A stretch of 46,079 bases of DNA from Stenotrophomonas maltophilia (GTDB lineage: Bacteria; Pseudomonadota; Gammaproteobacteria; Xanthomonadales; Xanthomonadaceae). The position numbers were made by a program, and so were the translations under genes. The notes under the pieces are model-generated. The model was given only the letters and a program-made list of their open reading frames with translations. It was not told the DNA's origin and made no database searches. Below, piece after piece: positions 1 to 9,298 of the stretch (its first letter is position 1; every line of letters begins with the position of its first letter). The stretch is taken from NCBI GenBank assembly GCA_002386405.1, contig DGIP01000114.1, positions 1-46,079 on the forward strand, in the 5' to 3' direction.

Positions 1-11
1 GTAGGGACTGT

Positions 12-31
12 CAAAAACATGGATGTTTTTG
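12..31. repeat. AT-rich palindrome at left edge
   Basis: A 9-base arm (CAAAAACAT) is followed after GG by its complement (ATGTTTTTG). It lies about 90 bases beyond the stop of the minus-strand gene that ends at 119. It could be a bidirectional terminator or part of a dispersed intergenic repeat that begins with GTAG at base 1. The stretch 32-118 holds no gene that I can support. Confidence 0.4.
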
Positions 32-118
32 CCAAGCCTCCAGGGATGGATTCACGGCGTGTCCCGGAGTGGGCTGCCCGTCGCCCTCCCCAGCACGTAG
101 CAACCGAAACGCTGCTTT

Positions 119-1876
119 TTACTCACTCTCCGGCGAAGGAACAGCAACCGGCTGGGCGGTATTGGCGCGGCGTTGTTCTTCGTGCGTGCGGAACGCCTGG
201 TGGATGTGCTTGCGCAGCTCGTCGTCGTTCCACGGCTTGGTCAGGAAGCGGTAGATCGCGCCGCGGTTGATCGCGTCGGTCACCGTGTTGAGGTCCGTGT
301 AGCCCGACAGCACCAGCCGGATCGTGTCCGGGTACAGCATCTTCACCCGGCCCAGGAACTCCGTGCCGCTCATGTCGCTCATGCGCTGGTCCGACAGGAT
401 CACCTGCACATCGTTGATCGCCAGCAGGTCGAACGCATCGCGCACGTTGCCCGCCGCCAGGATCCGGTAGCCATCGCGGCGGAACAGCCGCACCAGCGAA
501 CGCAGCACGTTCTCCTCATCGTCCAGCAGCAGCAGCGTGCGGTCCGGGCGGGTTTCAGCGAACGCCTCCGGGCGCAGGTAGCGCCGGCGCAGCGTCATGC
601 CCGCCGCGTCGGCCGACATCGGCTCGCCAAACAGATACCCCTGGAACACGTCGCAGTCGTTGCGGCGCAGGAAGCCCAGCTGGGCCTGCGACTCCACCCC
701 GTTGGCGATGACGGTCATGCCCAGCTGGTGGCCCATGGCGATGATCGCGCGCGCGATGGCGGCCTCGCGGTTCCCGGCCGGCGCGCTCTTGATGAAGCTG
801 CGGTCGATCTTCAGCTTGTCCACCGGATAGCGCACCAGCGCGCTCAGGCTCGAATCGCCGGTACCGAAGTTGTCCAGGCTCAGGCTGATGCCTTCGTTGC
901 GCAGGTTCACCAGCGTTTCGTGCACGAAGTTGACGTTGTTGGTCAGCGCACTTTCGTTGATCTCCAGCGTGAGCATATGCGCCGGCACCCCCGCAGTCTG
1001 CATCAGCGCCATCACCTCCGCGAAGAAGTTCGGCCGCAGCAGCTGCAGCGTCGACACGTTCACCGCAATGGTGAAGTCATCGAAGCCCAGGTCGCGCCAC
1101 AGCTTGGCCTGCTTCAGCGCGCCCTCCAGCACCCACGTGCCGATCTGCACGATGATGCCCAGCCGCTCGGCCGTGCGCATGAAGCGCTCCGGCACCAGCA
1201 TGCCCAGCGTCGGCGACTGCCAGCGCAGCAGCGCCTCCATGCCCACCACGTGGCCATCGCGGGCGCTCACCAGCGGCTGGTAGCGCAGCTTCAGTTCGCC
1301 ATTGGGAATGGCGTCCACGATCTGGCGCGCGATGATGCTCTCGCTGTGCGCACTGGACGGCGTGTTGACCGCATGGATGCGCACCGCATTGCCGCCTTCG
1401 CGGGCGGCCTGGTACAGCGCATCCTCGGCATGGTCGAGCAGGCGTGAGGTCTCGGTTGCATGTTCCGGGCACAGGCTGACCCCGAGCTTGCCGGTCATGA
1501 ACAGCGTGTACGGCAGGACCGAGAGCGGCAGCTCCAGCTGCTGGCGGATCTCTTCGGCCAGGTCGTCCGGCAGCGGCAGGTCGGCGGTGCGCGGTACCGC
1601 GATCAGGAACTCATCGCTGCCATGCCGCCACAGCTTGCCGCGCCCACGCAGGTGGTGCTGCAGGCGCTGCGCCACCAGCACCAGTGCCTGGTCGCCGACT
1701 TCGGCGCTCATGTTCTCGTTGACCGACGCGAAGTGGTCGATATCCACGTGCATCAGCATCAACGGCGTGCCACCGGAGGCGGCCTCGGCCACCATCGCCT
1801 GCAGCGCGGGGTTGCCGGCGCCCAGCCGGGGCGGCGCGTCCTCGATGCTGACCAGGGGCAGGGAAGGGTTCCACAT
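119..1876 (-). CDS. Degenerate GGDEF-EAL protein with C-terminal receiver domain
   Basis: 585 residues in three parts. A GGDEF-like domain (about 25-170) has the signature GSDEF (86-90) instead of GGDEF and no RxxD I-site before it. An EAL-like domain (about 180-430) keeps EALLRW (E214) and LEINES, but the metal-binding DD pair reads DN (D335, N336) and the usual AEGVE motif reads ANGVE (N392). A receiver domain (about 447-565) has an acidic DDE patch, D496 as likely phospho-acceptor and K547 in FLTKPW, as in RpfG-type regulators. Diguanylate cyclase activity is unlikely and phosphodiesterase activity doubtful, so a c-di-GMP-binding or protein-interaction role switched by phosphorylation is an inference. 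The start lies 3 bases after the stop of the histidine kinase gene, so the two are one operon and the kinase is the obvious phosphodonor. Confidence 0.9.
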   Translation of the reverse strand: MWNPSLPLVSIEDAPPRLGAGNPALQAMVAEAASGGTPLMLMHVDIDHFASVNENMSAEVGDQALVLVAQRLQHHLRGRGKLWRHGSDEFLIAVPRTADLPLPDDLAEEIRQQLELPLSVLPYTLFMTGKLGVSLCPEHATETSRLLDHAEDALYQAAREGGNAVRIHAVNTPSSAHSESIIARQIVDAIPNGELKLRYQPLVSARDGHVVGMEALLRWQSPTLGMLVPERFMRTAERLGIIVQIGTWVLEGALKQAKLWRDLGFDDFTIAVNVSTLQLLRPNFFAEVMALMQTAGVPAHMLTLEINESALTNNVNFVHETLVNLRNEGISLSLDNFGTGDSSLSALVRYPVDKLKIDRSFIKSAPAGNREAAIARAIIAMGHQLGMTVIANGVESQAQLGFLRRNDCDVFQGYLFGEPMSADAAGMTLRRRYLRPEAFAETRPDRTLLLLDDEENVLRSLVRLFRRDGYRILAAGNVRDAFDLLAINDVQVILSDQRMSDMSGTEFLGRVKMLYPDTIRLVLSGYTDLNTVTDAINRGAIYRFLTKPWNDDELRKHIHQAFRTHEEQRRANTAQPVAVPSPESE

Positions 1877-1879
1877 GAC

Positions 1880-4018
1880 TCAGTATTCCAATGTATCGGG
1901 GGTGGCCACGCCATCGCTGCGGTAAGGCAGGAACAGGTCAACCAGGGTGCCGGCGCCATGCGCCGACTCGATCTTGAGGGTGCCGCCGGCGCTCTGCGCG
2001 CGTTCGCGCATCACGATCAGGCCCAGCCCGCGGGGGCCATCGGGGTCGAACCCTTCGCCGTCATCGCGCACCTGCAGGTGCAGGCCATGGTCCTGCACAT
2101 CCTGCAGCGTCAGGTGTACCTGGCTGGCGCGCGCATGGCGCAGCACATTGGTCAGGCTTTCCTGGGCGATGCGGAAACAGGCCTGCTCGATCTCACCCTG
2201 CGGGCGCCGCGGCAGCGCCGCGATGTCGGCCAGCAGCTCGATCGGCGAGGAGCGGAACAGCACCCCGGCCTGCCAGCGCAACGCCGCCTCCAGGCCCAGT
2301 GCATCCAGCTGCGGCGGGCGCAGCAGGGTGGAGATGTCGCGCAGCTTGCCTACGGTGGCATCGGCCAGGTGGATGATCTGCTCCAGGTCCTCGCCGCGCC
2401 GCTGTGGATCGGCTTCATCCTGCGCCGCATACGCCGACAGCTTCATGGCGGTGATGGCCTGGCCGATGTCGTCGTGCAGGTCGCGCGAGATCGCGCGGCG
2501 CTCGTCTTCCTGCAGCGAGAACAGCCGCCCGGCCATAGCCTGCAGCTCGCGGTTGCTGGTTTCCAGTGCCTCGCGGATACGCTCCGGCTCGCTCAGGTCG
2601 CGCACGATCAGCAGCTTGCAGTTGCGGCCGCCATAGCGCACCTCGCCGACCGCAAGCCCGGCCTGGAAGCACTCGCCGCCCTGGCGGCGCATGCCGATCA
2701 CTTCGCTGCCGCTGCTGGGCAGCGGAATGCTGGCAAACAGCTGCGCGCGTACCCGGGCCAGGTCGGTGGCCACCACCAGCGCCGACAGCGGCTCGCCGAG
2801 CAGGGTGTGCTGCCCGTAGCCGAACTGCGCGGCAGCGCACGCGTTGGCATACAGCACGTGTTCGTCCGACAGGATCACCACGCCGTCGGGCAGCACCCGC
2901 ACCAGCTCGCGGAACTGTTCTTCGCGTTCGCGCAGCAGGCGGCGTGACTGCTCGCGCTCGGTCACGTCCTGCAACGTGCCCAGCACGCGCGGCCGGCCGG
3001 CGTCATCGGTGCCGCTCTCGGCACGCAGGTGCACCATCAGCGCCCGCCCGTCCATGGCCAGCAGCGGCAGCAGCAGGTCGATCTGCACCCGGTCGCCGCG
3101 CATGTCCTGCAGCAGCTGTTCGGTCAGTGCGGCGGTGGTCGGGTCGGCGGGGACCAGCAGCTCCTCGAAGCGGTGCCAGCGCCGTGCTTCGGGCGGGCGC
3201 CGGCCCAGCAGATGGTAGACCTGGTTGGAGTAACGACCCAGTCCGGTGGACGGGTCGACTTCCCAGGCGCCGATCCGCGCCATTTCGTGCGCTTCCTCGA
3301 CGCGGGTCAGCGCCTGGTCGCGGCGCCGCAGCGCCTGGTCTTCGCGGGTGCGGTCGATGGCGATCAGCAGGCGCGCCGGGCGCCCGGCGTAATCCAGGTA
3401 GTTGCTGCGCATCTCCATGCGCCGGGGCGTGCCGTCCTTGAGCACCAGGTCGGCGGTGATCACGCACAGCTGGTCCGGTTGCGCGCGGATTTCCTCCAGC
3501 TTGGCCGCCAGCGCGGCTTCATCCCCGGGCGGCCACAGCGCGGTCATCGACATCGCGGTGAACTCGTCGCGGCTCCAGCCGAACAGGCTGCTGGCGGCCG
3601 GGTTCACGTCCAGGATCTCCAGCGTGTCCAGGTCGTAGACCAGGATCGGCCCGGGATTGCCTTCGAACAGCTGCCGGTGCCGCTGTTCGGAGTGCTCCAG
3701 CCGCACATGGGTCTGCAGCACGTGCTGGGCCAGAGGACGCAGCAGCAGGTAGATCACCGCGCCGCTGAGGATGACGAAGAATGCCCCCTTTGCCGTTTGC
3801 CAGCGCGCGGCGGTGGCCAGGTCGGCGGTGAGCACCTGCACGGCGGCATCGCTGCACAGGATCCATACCAGCGCCAGCATCAGATAGCCGAGCACCACCC
3901 GCCAGCGGTCGCGGCGCAGGGCCTGGGCGAGCGGGTGGTCACGACGGTGCGGTGCGGGCGGGCCGGGCGGGACGACGGGCATGGGTCGCGACGGGATGGG
4001 GTTGGGTAGGCGGTCCAT
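1880..4018 (-). CDS. PAS sensor histidine kinase, NarX/HisKA_3 type
   Basis: 712 residues from the ATG at 4018; an upstream in-frame ATG at 4057 is possible, but its extension has no family features. Two hydrophobic segments (about 40-60 and 80-94) suggest inner-membrane anchoring with a short periplasmic loop. Three PAS-like modules follow (about 115-225, 245-355, 370-475), the first with a typical ILDVNPAASSLFG core. The dimerisation/phosphotransfer region has the HisKA_3 signature around SRDLHDDIGQA (H515), and a HATPase_c domain is seen in RIAQESLTNVLRHA, the DDGEGF box and GLGLIVMRER. Kinases of this class normally pair with a LuxR-type regulator; none is adjacent. The only receiver in the operon is the one fused to the GGDEF-EAL protein 3 bases downstream. 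The signal sensed is unknown. Confidence 0.93.
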   Translation of the reverse strand: MDRLPNPIPSRPMPVVPPGPPAPHRRDHPLAQALRRDRWRVVLGYLMLALVWILCSDAAVQVLTADLATAARWQTAKGAFFVILSGAVIYLLLRPLAQHVLQTHVRLEHSEQRHRQLFEGNPGPILVYDLDTLEILDVNPAASSLFGWSRDEFTAMSMTALWPPGDEAALAAKLEEIRAQPDQLCVITADLVLKDGTPRRMEMRSNYLDYAGRPARLLIAIDRTREDQALRRRDQALTRVEEAHEMARIGAWEVDPSTGLGRYSNQVYHLLGRRPPEARRWHRFEELLVPADPTTAALTEQLLQDMRGDRVQIDLLLPLLAMDGRALMVHLRAESGTDDAGRPRVLGTLQDVTEREQSRRLLREREEQFRELVRVLPDGVVILSDEHVLYANACAAAQFGYGQHTLLGEPLSALVVATDLARVRAQLFASIPLPSSGSEVIGMRRQGGECFQAGLAVGEVRYGGRNCKLLIVRDLSEPERIREALETSNRELQAMAGRLFSLQEDERRAISRDLHDDIGQAITAMKLSAYAAQDEADPQRRGEDLEQIIHLADATVGKLRDISTLLRPPQLDALGLEAALRWQAGVLFRSSPIELLADIAALPRRPQGEIEQACFRIAQESLTNVLRHARASQVHLTLQDVQDHGLHLQVRDDGEGFDPDGPRGLGLIVMRERAQSAGGTLKIESAHGAGTLVDLFLPYRSDGVATPDTLEY

Positions 4019-4125
4019 AGTAGTGGCTGGGACACCCCGGGCGCACGCAAGGCTCAACTATCGACCAGAACAGCCGCTAACGATTGCGTTCCCGGCTGTC
4101 GGGTGCGTTATCGGAGTCATACCGC

Positions 4126-6930
4126 GTGGACCAAGGCATCATCGCGAGTCTGCTGCAGCACCCCCTGGCCTCGGCCCTGGTCATCCTGGACCGGACCGGG
4201 CGTCCGCTCGCCGCCAACCCGGCCGCGCGCGAACATGGGTTGCCGGCAACCGTGGCGGCCTACGGCGAGCTGCTGGAAGACCTGCGGCTGCTGGCCGCCG
4301 ATGGCGGGCTGGTGCCGTGCCAACTGCCGGGCGGGCCGCGCGGGCGCTTCGATGGCTGGATGCGCGCCGTGCACGATGCCGACGGCAACCTGCTGGCCTT
4401 CACCCTGAGCGTGCCCGAACCGGTGGCCCCCTACGCGGGCAGCCGCTGGGAAGTAGCGCTGGACCATGCCGGCCATGGCCTGTGGGACTGGGACCTGCCC
4501 AGCGACGCGGTGAGCCGTTCGCAGCGCTGGCATGACGCGCCTGCCGGCGCGGACGAACACGCGTCGGCCGACGCCGGGCAGGCCCTGCTGGCCCCGGTGC
4601 ATCCCGACGACCAGGCGGCGGTGCGCGCGGCGCTGGACGCGCACCTGCGCGGCGAGGGGGAGGTGTACACGGCCCAGTACCGCCTGCGCCACCCCGAAGG
4701 GGACTGGCGCTGGGTGCTGGACCGCGGCCGCGTGGTGGCCCGTACCGTTGACGGACAGCCGCTGCGCATGGTCGGCACCCACACCGACATCCAGGCACAG
4801 AAACAGATGGAAGCGCTGCTGCTGGAGCAGCAGGTGCACCTGCGCGAGGCGCAGCGCATCGCCAGCATGGGCAGCTGGTCGTGGGACCCGGACAGCCGCC
4901 AGTTCTGGTGGTCGCCCGAGTTCCGGGCCCTGCTCGGCGTGGGCGACGCCCCGTTGAGCAGCCGGCGGCACTGGCTGCGCCTGCTCGAACCGCGTTCGCG
5001 CGGCCTGCTGCGGCAGGCCTGGCGGCGCATGCTGCGCGATGGCAAGCCCAGCACGCTGGCGCTGGAGCTGCCGCGCGGAAACGACGGCGCGCTGCACCTG
5101 CGGTTGTGGATGCAGCCGCTGCTGGGCCCGGACGGGCGCATCCAGCGCCTGCTCGGCCAGGTCCAGAACATCACCGAACAACACCAGACCGATGCGCTGA
5201 TCCGCTGGCGTACCGAGCTGCTCAACCGGGTCTCGGCGCTGGGCCGCATCGGCGGTTGCGAGATCGACGTGGCCACCCGCCACATGCAGTGGACCGAGGA
5301 GTGCTACCGCATCCACGGCCTGCGCAAGGAACCGATCAGCCTGGACCAGGCGCTGGCGCTGTACACGCAGGATTCGCGCGACGCCTTCGAGGCCGCATTG
5401 GCGCGCATTGCCGCCGGCGGCCTGCCGGAACAGCTGGACCTGTGCTTCTATCGCCAGTCCGGGCTGCGCATCTGGGTGCAGGTGCTGATCGAGCTGGACC
5501 ATCGCGATGGCCTGCCGACCCGCTTCGTGGTGCTGTTCCGTGACATCACCCGCGAACGCGAAGCCAACGAGCGGATCGAGCTGCTGGCCCATTACGACCT
5601 GCTCACCGGCCTGCCCAACCGCATGCTGCTGCGCGAGCAGACCGCCGACGCCATCGAGGAAGCGCGCGATCGCGGCGCACCGTTGGCGATGCTGTTCATC
5701 GACCTGGATGGCTTCAAGACCATCAACGACACCTTCGGCCACGCCACCGGCGATGCGCTGCTCAAGGCAGCGGCGGCGCGGCTGCACCAGAACCTGCGCA
5801 ACGCCGACCTGTTCGGGCGTTTCAGCGGCGATGAATTCATCGTGGTGCTGCGCGACCTGGCCGACCCGGAAGATGCCGGGCACGTGGCGCGCAAGCTGAT
5901 CGCCTCGCTGGCCGAGCCGCTGCAGCGCGGTGACACCACCTTGAAGGTGGGCGCCAGCGTGGGCATTGCGATGCTCGACGAAGGCCGCACGGATTTCGAT
6001 TCGCTGCTGCGCGCGGCCGATGCGGCCATGTACGCCGCCAAGGAAGCCGGGCGCAATACCTACCAGTACTACAGCCAGGACGCGCTGCTGCGCATCCAGC
6101 GCAAGCTGGAGATCGAGCACGCGCTGCTGGGCGCCATCGAGCGCGAAGAGTTCAGCCTGGCCTACCAGCCGCTGCTGCATGCCGCGCAGGACCAGCCACC
6201 GGCCATCGAGGCGCTGCTGCGTTGGCACCGCCCGGGCATCGGCTACTGCAGTCCGGCCGAGTTCATTCCCATTGCCGAGAAGTGCGGCGAGATCGTGCGC
6301 ATCGGCGACTGGGTGCTGGCCGAGGCCTGCCGCCAGGCGGCGGTGTGGGACCGGGCCGGGCTGAAGTTCGACCGGATCGCGGTGAACGTGTCGGCCGTGC
6401 AGCTGCGCGACCGCGGCTTCGCCGAACGGGTGATCGACATCTGCCACGCCCATGGCTGGGCGCCGCAGCGGCTGGAGCTGGAGCTGACCGAATCGGCCCT
6501 GATCCGTGACACCGACGTGCTGCGCCACTGCTTCGATGTGCTGGAGCGGCACGGCGTGCCGCTGGCGGTGGACGATTTCGGCACCGGCTTCTCCAACCTG
6601 CACTACCTCAACCGTTTTCCGGTGGGCCGGCTGAAGATCGACCGCAGCTTCGTGCAGGGCATGCTCCACGATGCCGGCACCGCCGAGGTCACCCAGGCCA
6701 TCGTGCACCTGGGCCACGCCCTGGGCATGAAGGTGGTGGCCGAAGGCGTGGAAACCGAGCAGGAAGAAGCGATGCTGCGCCGCCAGGGCTGCGATGAGAT
6801 CCAGGGCTACCTGTACTCGCGCCCGCTTACCCCGCGTGACCTGGCGCAGTGGCTGAAGCTCGGTGGCGGACAGCTGCAGGCACTACCGGCCGTGGTCGGC
6901 GAATCGCCCCGGGTGCCGGTCGCGCCGTAA
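4126..6930 (+). CDS. Multi-PAS GGDEF-EAL cyclic-di-GMP enzyme
   Basis: 934 residues from the GTG at 4126, chosen because GGAG at 4113-4116 is well placed; an in-frame TTG at 4084 lacks this. No signal peptide or membrane segment is seen. Several PAS-like modules fill about residues 1-475. The GGDEF domain (about 480-645) has SGDEF at 567-571, a variant found in active cyclases, and a product-inhibition I-site RNAD (558-561) exactly five residues upstream. The EAL domain (about 660-910) keeps EALLRW (E695), ELTES, DDFGTG (D816, D817) and VAEGVET. Both synthesis and hydrolysis of c-di-GMP look possible. The gene diverges from the kinase operon across a 107-base gap. A strong terminator follows at 6964-6995. 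Confidence 0.93.
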   Translation: MDQGIIASLLQHPLASALVILDRTGRPLAANPAAREHGLPATVAAYGELLEDLRLLAADGGLVPCQLPGGPRGRFDGWMRAVHDADGNLLAFTLSVPEPVAPYAGSRWEVALDHAGHGLWDWDLPSDAVSRSQRWHDAPAGADEHASADAGQALLAPVHPDDQAAVRAALDAHLRGEGEVYTAQYRLRHPEGDWRWVLDRGRVVARTVDGQPLRMVGTHTDIQAQKQMEALLLEQQVHLREAQRIASMGSWSWDPDSRQFWWSPEFRALLGVGDAPLSSRRHWLRLLEPRSRGLLRQAWRRMLRDGKPSTLALELPRGNDGALHLRLWMQPLLGPDGRIQRLLGQVQNITEQHQTDALIRWRTELLNRVSALGRIGGCEIDVATRHMQWTEECYRIHGLRKEPISLDQALALYTQDSRDAFEAALARIAAGGLPEQLDLCFYRQSGLRIWVQVLIELDHRDGLPTRFVVLFRDITREREANERIELLAHYDLLTGLPNRMLLREQTADAIEEARDRGAPLAMLFIDLDGFKTINDTFGHATGDALLKAAAARLHQNLRNADLFGRFSGDEFIVVLRDLADPEDAGHVARKLIASLAEPLQRGDTTLKVGASVGIAMLDEGRTDFDSLLRAADAAMYAAKEAGRNTYQYYSQDALLRIQRKLEIEHALLGAIEREEFSLAYQPLLHAAQDQPPAIEALLRWHRPGIGYCSPAEFIPIAEKCGEIVRIGDWVLAEACRQAAVWDRAGLKFDRIAVNVSAVQLRDRGFAERVIDICHAHGWAPQRLELELTESALIRDTDVLRHCFDVLERHGVPLAVDDFGTGFSNLHYLNRFPVGRLKIDRSFVQGMLHDAGTAEVTQAIVHLGHALGMKVVAEGVETEQEEAMLRRQGCDEIQGYLYSRPLTPRDLAQWLKLGGGQLQALPAVVGESPRVPVAP

Positions 6931-6963
6931 CCGCCCGCGGGCGTTGCACGCGCTGGAGCATCA

Positions 6964-6995
6964 GCAGGTCCGGTCATCAACCGGACCTGCTTTTT
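6964..6995 (+). terminator. Rho-independent terminator after the GGDEF-EAL gene
   Basis: A perfect 11-bp stem (6964-6974 with 6980-6990), a 5-base loop and a run of five T. It ends 2 bases before the stop of the convergent minus-strand ORF at 6997. Confidence 0.9.
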
Positions 6996-6996
6996 G

Positions 6997-7278
6997 CTAT
7001 GTGGCGCCAGCAGATCCGGACGCGTCCAGCGCGGTCCCGCTCAATCCCAAGTCCCAGGCCAGTCCCGCCAACGCGGGATCCAGCGGCGCTGCCGTCGGGG
7101 CCGTTGCCATCATCCCAGCCAGTTCCCATTGCGCCTGCTGTTCCAGTACCGCCAACAGCGCACGGCCGCTCTTCGGTGGCGCGGGCACCGGGGCAGGGTG
7201 GATGACCTCGCCCACGGCGTCGGGCGACGCGCCGTTTCCGGCAGGTATCAGTGGGCTGGGGGCAGCGTTCAACAGCAT
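6997..7278 (-). CDS. Small hypothetical protein
   Basis: 93 codons, starting MLLNAAPSP and ending in GSAGAT. The product is rich in Ala, Pro and Gly with one more hydrophobic stretch (RALLAVLEQQAQWELAGMM). No domain is recognised and no clear ribosome site is seen. It fills the gap between two convergent transcription units, and its stop abuts the terminator of the plus-strand gene. It could be a real lineage-specific gene or a chance frame in high-G+C DNA. Confidence 0.4.
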   Translation of the reverse strand: MLLNAAPSPLIPAGNGASPDAVGEVIHPAPVPAPPKSGRALLAVLEQQAQWELAGMMATAPTAAPLDPALAGLAWDLGLSGTALDASGSAGAT

Positions 7279-7322
7279 GCGGCAGTCTTCAACAGTGGGG
7301 TCAGGGTGCTACACGCACGAAA

Positions 7323-7341
7323 GCCCCGGCAATGCCGGGGC
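7323..7341 (-). terminator. GC-rich hairpin after the MCP gene
   Basis: GCCCCGGC and GCCGGGGC form a stem with a tiny loop. Read on the minus strand it is followed by TTTCG. It lies about 36 bases beyond the MCP stop and is a plausible terminator with a short T tract. Confidence 0.6.
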
Positions 7342-7376
7342 CCTCGTGGAATGCCGTTGCCGGCATCAATCACGGA

Positions 7377-8567
7377 TCAGAACAGTTCAACCGCACCGGC
7401 TGCCATGCTCTGCTGGCTCACCGGCTTGTGCGGCGGGCGTTCCCATTCGCTGCGCATTTCGCGCAGGCGGTTGCCGGTACGCTGCAGCGCGGTGGCCACT
7501 TCGGCATCGAACACGCCGCCGTTACGGTGCAGCAGTTCCTGCAGGCCCACCGCTTCGCGGTTGATCGAGGTCAGGCGGTCCAGGTGGGTGTGCACGCCGC
7601 CCAGGGCCTGGGTAGCGATGTCCTCGAACTGCAGGGCGCGCACGGCTTCGGCCACGCTGCTGTCGATGGCACGGCCGCACTCGGAGATCTCGCGCATGCC
7701 TTCGCCCAGCGAGGCGTTGATCTGGGCCACGTTGTCGAGCATGGCGGCGGCTTCGTGACGCGCTTCGCGGGAGCGGTCCATGTCGCGCGAGGCCATGTTG
7801 GAGACCGTCTCGCGGACCTTGGCGATCGCATCCTTGGAGCTGTGCGCCAGCTTGCGGATCTGCTCGTTGAAGGTGGTGGAGCGCTCGGAGAGGTTGCGCA
7901 CCTCGTCGGCGACCACCGCGAAGCCGCGACCGGCTTCACCGGCACGCGCCGCTTCGATGGCCGCGTTCAACGCCAGCAGGTTGGTCTGGTCGGCGATGGA
8001 CTTGACGTCTTCCAGCAGCGCGAAGATGCCATCCAGGTGCTGCGCCATCTGGTCGATGTGCTGCACGGTGTTGCTGCTCTGGCCGCTGACCTGTTCCAGC
8101 GCTTCCACCAGCTGTTCCATGCGGTGGCTGGCGTGCTGGGCGAAACGGGCCACGTCGACGCCGGCGCCACCGTCTTCACCGGCGCGGTCGACGATGCGGG
8201 CCAGTGCCTGGCTCTGCTGGCGGGACTTGCGGTTCATGGCATCGAAGCTGCCACCCAGGCCGGCCACGGCCTGGCGGATCAGGTCACGGGCGCGTTCGAT
8301 TTCGCCACGCGAACCGTCGATTTCGTTGCCGACGAACGAGCGCAGCTCGGTCAGCAGCTGGTCCTGTTCCCGCATCATGCGGGCATGCTCGGGCGAGCGC
8401 TGGGTCTGGGCGCGGGCGGTCCACCACGCGAACCCCAGCCAGCTGAGCGTCATCGTGGTCAGGATCGCCCAGCGCAGGGCGGCCGGCCATTCAAAGCCGA
8501 TGGCGAAGGGAAGCAGCAGGGTCAGGACCAGGGGGGCGGCCAGACTAGTGAAGAGGCGTGAGTACAT
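7377..8567 (-). CDS. Methyl-accepting chemotaxis protein without periplasmic sensor
   Basis: 396 residues. Two hydrophobic segments at the extreme N-terminus (about 8-27 and 31-49) are separated by only a few residues, so there is almost no periplasmic region. The rest is a long cytoplasmic coiled coil with the conserved MCP hairpin tip ([20 protein letters not shown], then [18 protein letters not shown]). No HAMP domain is obvious. The C-terminus ends VELF and lacks the usual receptor-tethering pentapeptide. The family signals through CheA/CheW at the cytoplasmic hairpin tip; here the stimulus must be cytoplasmic or membrane-borne. No other chemotaxis gene is in the window, and the gene is probably monocistronic. 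Confidence 0.93.
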   Translation of the reverse strand: MYSRLFTSLAAPLVLTLLLPFAIGFEWPAALRWAILTTMTLSWLGFAWWTARAQTQRSPEHARMMREQDQLLTELRSFVGNEIDGSRGEIERARDLIRQAVAGLGGSFDAMNRKSRQQSQALARIVDRAGEDGGAGVDVARFAQHASHRMEQLVEALEQVSGQSSNTVQHIDQMAQHLDGIFALLEDVKSIADQTNLLALNAAIEAARAGEAGRGFAVVADEVRNLSERSTTFNEQIRKLAHSSKDAIAKVRETVSNMASRDMDRSREARHEAAAMLDNVAQINASLGEGMREISECGRAIDSSVAEAVRALQFEDIATQALGGVHTHLDRLTSINREAVGLQELLHRNGGVFDAEVATALQRTGNRLREMRSEWERPPHKPVSQQSMAAGAVELF

Positions 8568-8627
8568 GGACGTTCTCGGGGAGGTGCACGGAGGATGTAT
8601 CGGCCGTACCCCCGTTTGCTTTAGCCA

Positions 8628-8649
8628 CGGCGCACTTTTTTGTGCGCCG
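8628..8649. other. Stem-loop between hflD and the MCP gene
   Basis: An 8-bp stem (CGGCGCAC with GTGCGCCG) closes a six-T loop. It sits next to a REP-like palindrome and downstream of hflD on the minus strand. There is no T tract after the stem, so termination is not certain. Confidence 0.5.
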
Positions 8650-8653
8650 GTGG

Positions 8654-8674
8654 GTGACGACCGTTGGTCGTCAC
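8654..8674. repeat. SMAG/REP-like palindrome
   Basis: Nine-base arms GTGACGACC and GGTCGTCAC flank GTT. It lies 9 bases beyond the hflD stop and matches the core of the other REP-like palindromes at 14338-14358 and 43337-43359. The head is GTGG rather than GTAG. Confidence 0.7.
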
Positions 8675-8683
8675 TCCTTTCCG

Positions 8684-9298
8684 TCAGCGAAGCTGACGGT
8701 CAACCGCTTCGATCATCGCCTTGCGCGAGATCAGGAAATCCCAGTACTGGCCGCCGGTCTGGCGCCACAACACCGCCGAACGCACCGCCGCCAGCAGCAG
8801 CGCGCGGATCTCGGCCACCACCCCGGCCTGGGCCAGGTAGTGCGGGTTGCCCTGGACCATCACCCGCGGCTTGAGGTGGCTGATGGTGTCGGCATACAGC
8901 CCGCCCAGGCTGGACAGCACGTCCGGGTGGGCGCTGTCGTTCAGCTCGGCGGCCTGGCGCTGGGCGCGGGCGATGCCCTGGCTGACCTGCTCGACCACCG
9001 CATGCTCGCGCACGAAGCGGCGCTCCAGCTGCAGCACGGCCAGGGCCAGCCGCGGCAGGATCTCGTCCTGGCCCTGGCTGCGGAAATAGTTGTGCAGCAG
9101 GCGCAGGCCCGGGGCCAGGTTGGCGGCGCTGCCGTAGATGGCCTGCGGGCTGTCGGCGTCGATCCGGAACACGCTGTCGATGGCGGTGCGGACCACGCTG
9201 GCCTCGGAATGGCCGGTTTCGGCGATGCGGCGCACCTGCTGCAGCGCCTGGGCGATGCCAGCCAGGGCAAGGACGCGGTCGTCGATGGAAAAACTCAT
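8684..9298 (-). CDS. hflD: HflD family protein
   Basis: 204 residues, matching the compact helical HflD (YcfC) family in length and in segments such as [17 protein letters not shown] near the start and [13 protein letters not shown] at the end. In E. coli HflD is a peripheral membrane protein that antagonises the lambda CII activator; its housekeeping role is less clear. The start overlaps the mnmA stop by 4 bases (ATGA), so the genes are translationally coupled. The order nudix-mnmA-hflD is the same as in E. coli, where purB follows; here purB is absent and an MCP gene follows. Confidence 0.93.
   Translation of the reverse strand: MSFSIDDRVLALAGIAQALQQVRRIAETGHSEASVVRTAIDSVFRIDADSPQAIYGSAANLAPGLRLLHNYFRSQGQDEILPRLALAVLQLERRFVREHAVVEQVSQGIARAQRQAAELNDSAHPDVLSSLGGLYADTISHLKPRVMVQGNPHYLAQAGVVAEIRALLLAAVRSAVLWRQTGGQYWDFLISRKAMIEAVDRQLR

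Noticed and set aside
4117..6717. 866-codon open frame on the minus strand
   Set aside because: It is the antisense shadow of the PAS-GGDEF-EAL gene. Its translation is rich in His, Gln and Arg with no domain, while the plus frame has intact motifs.
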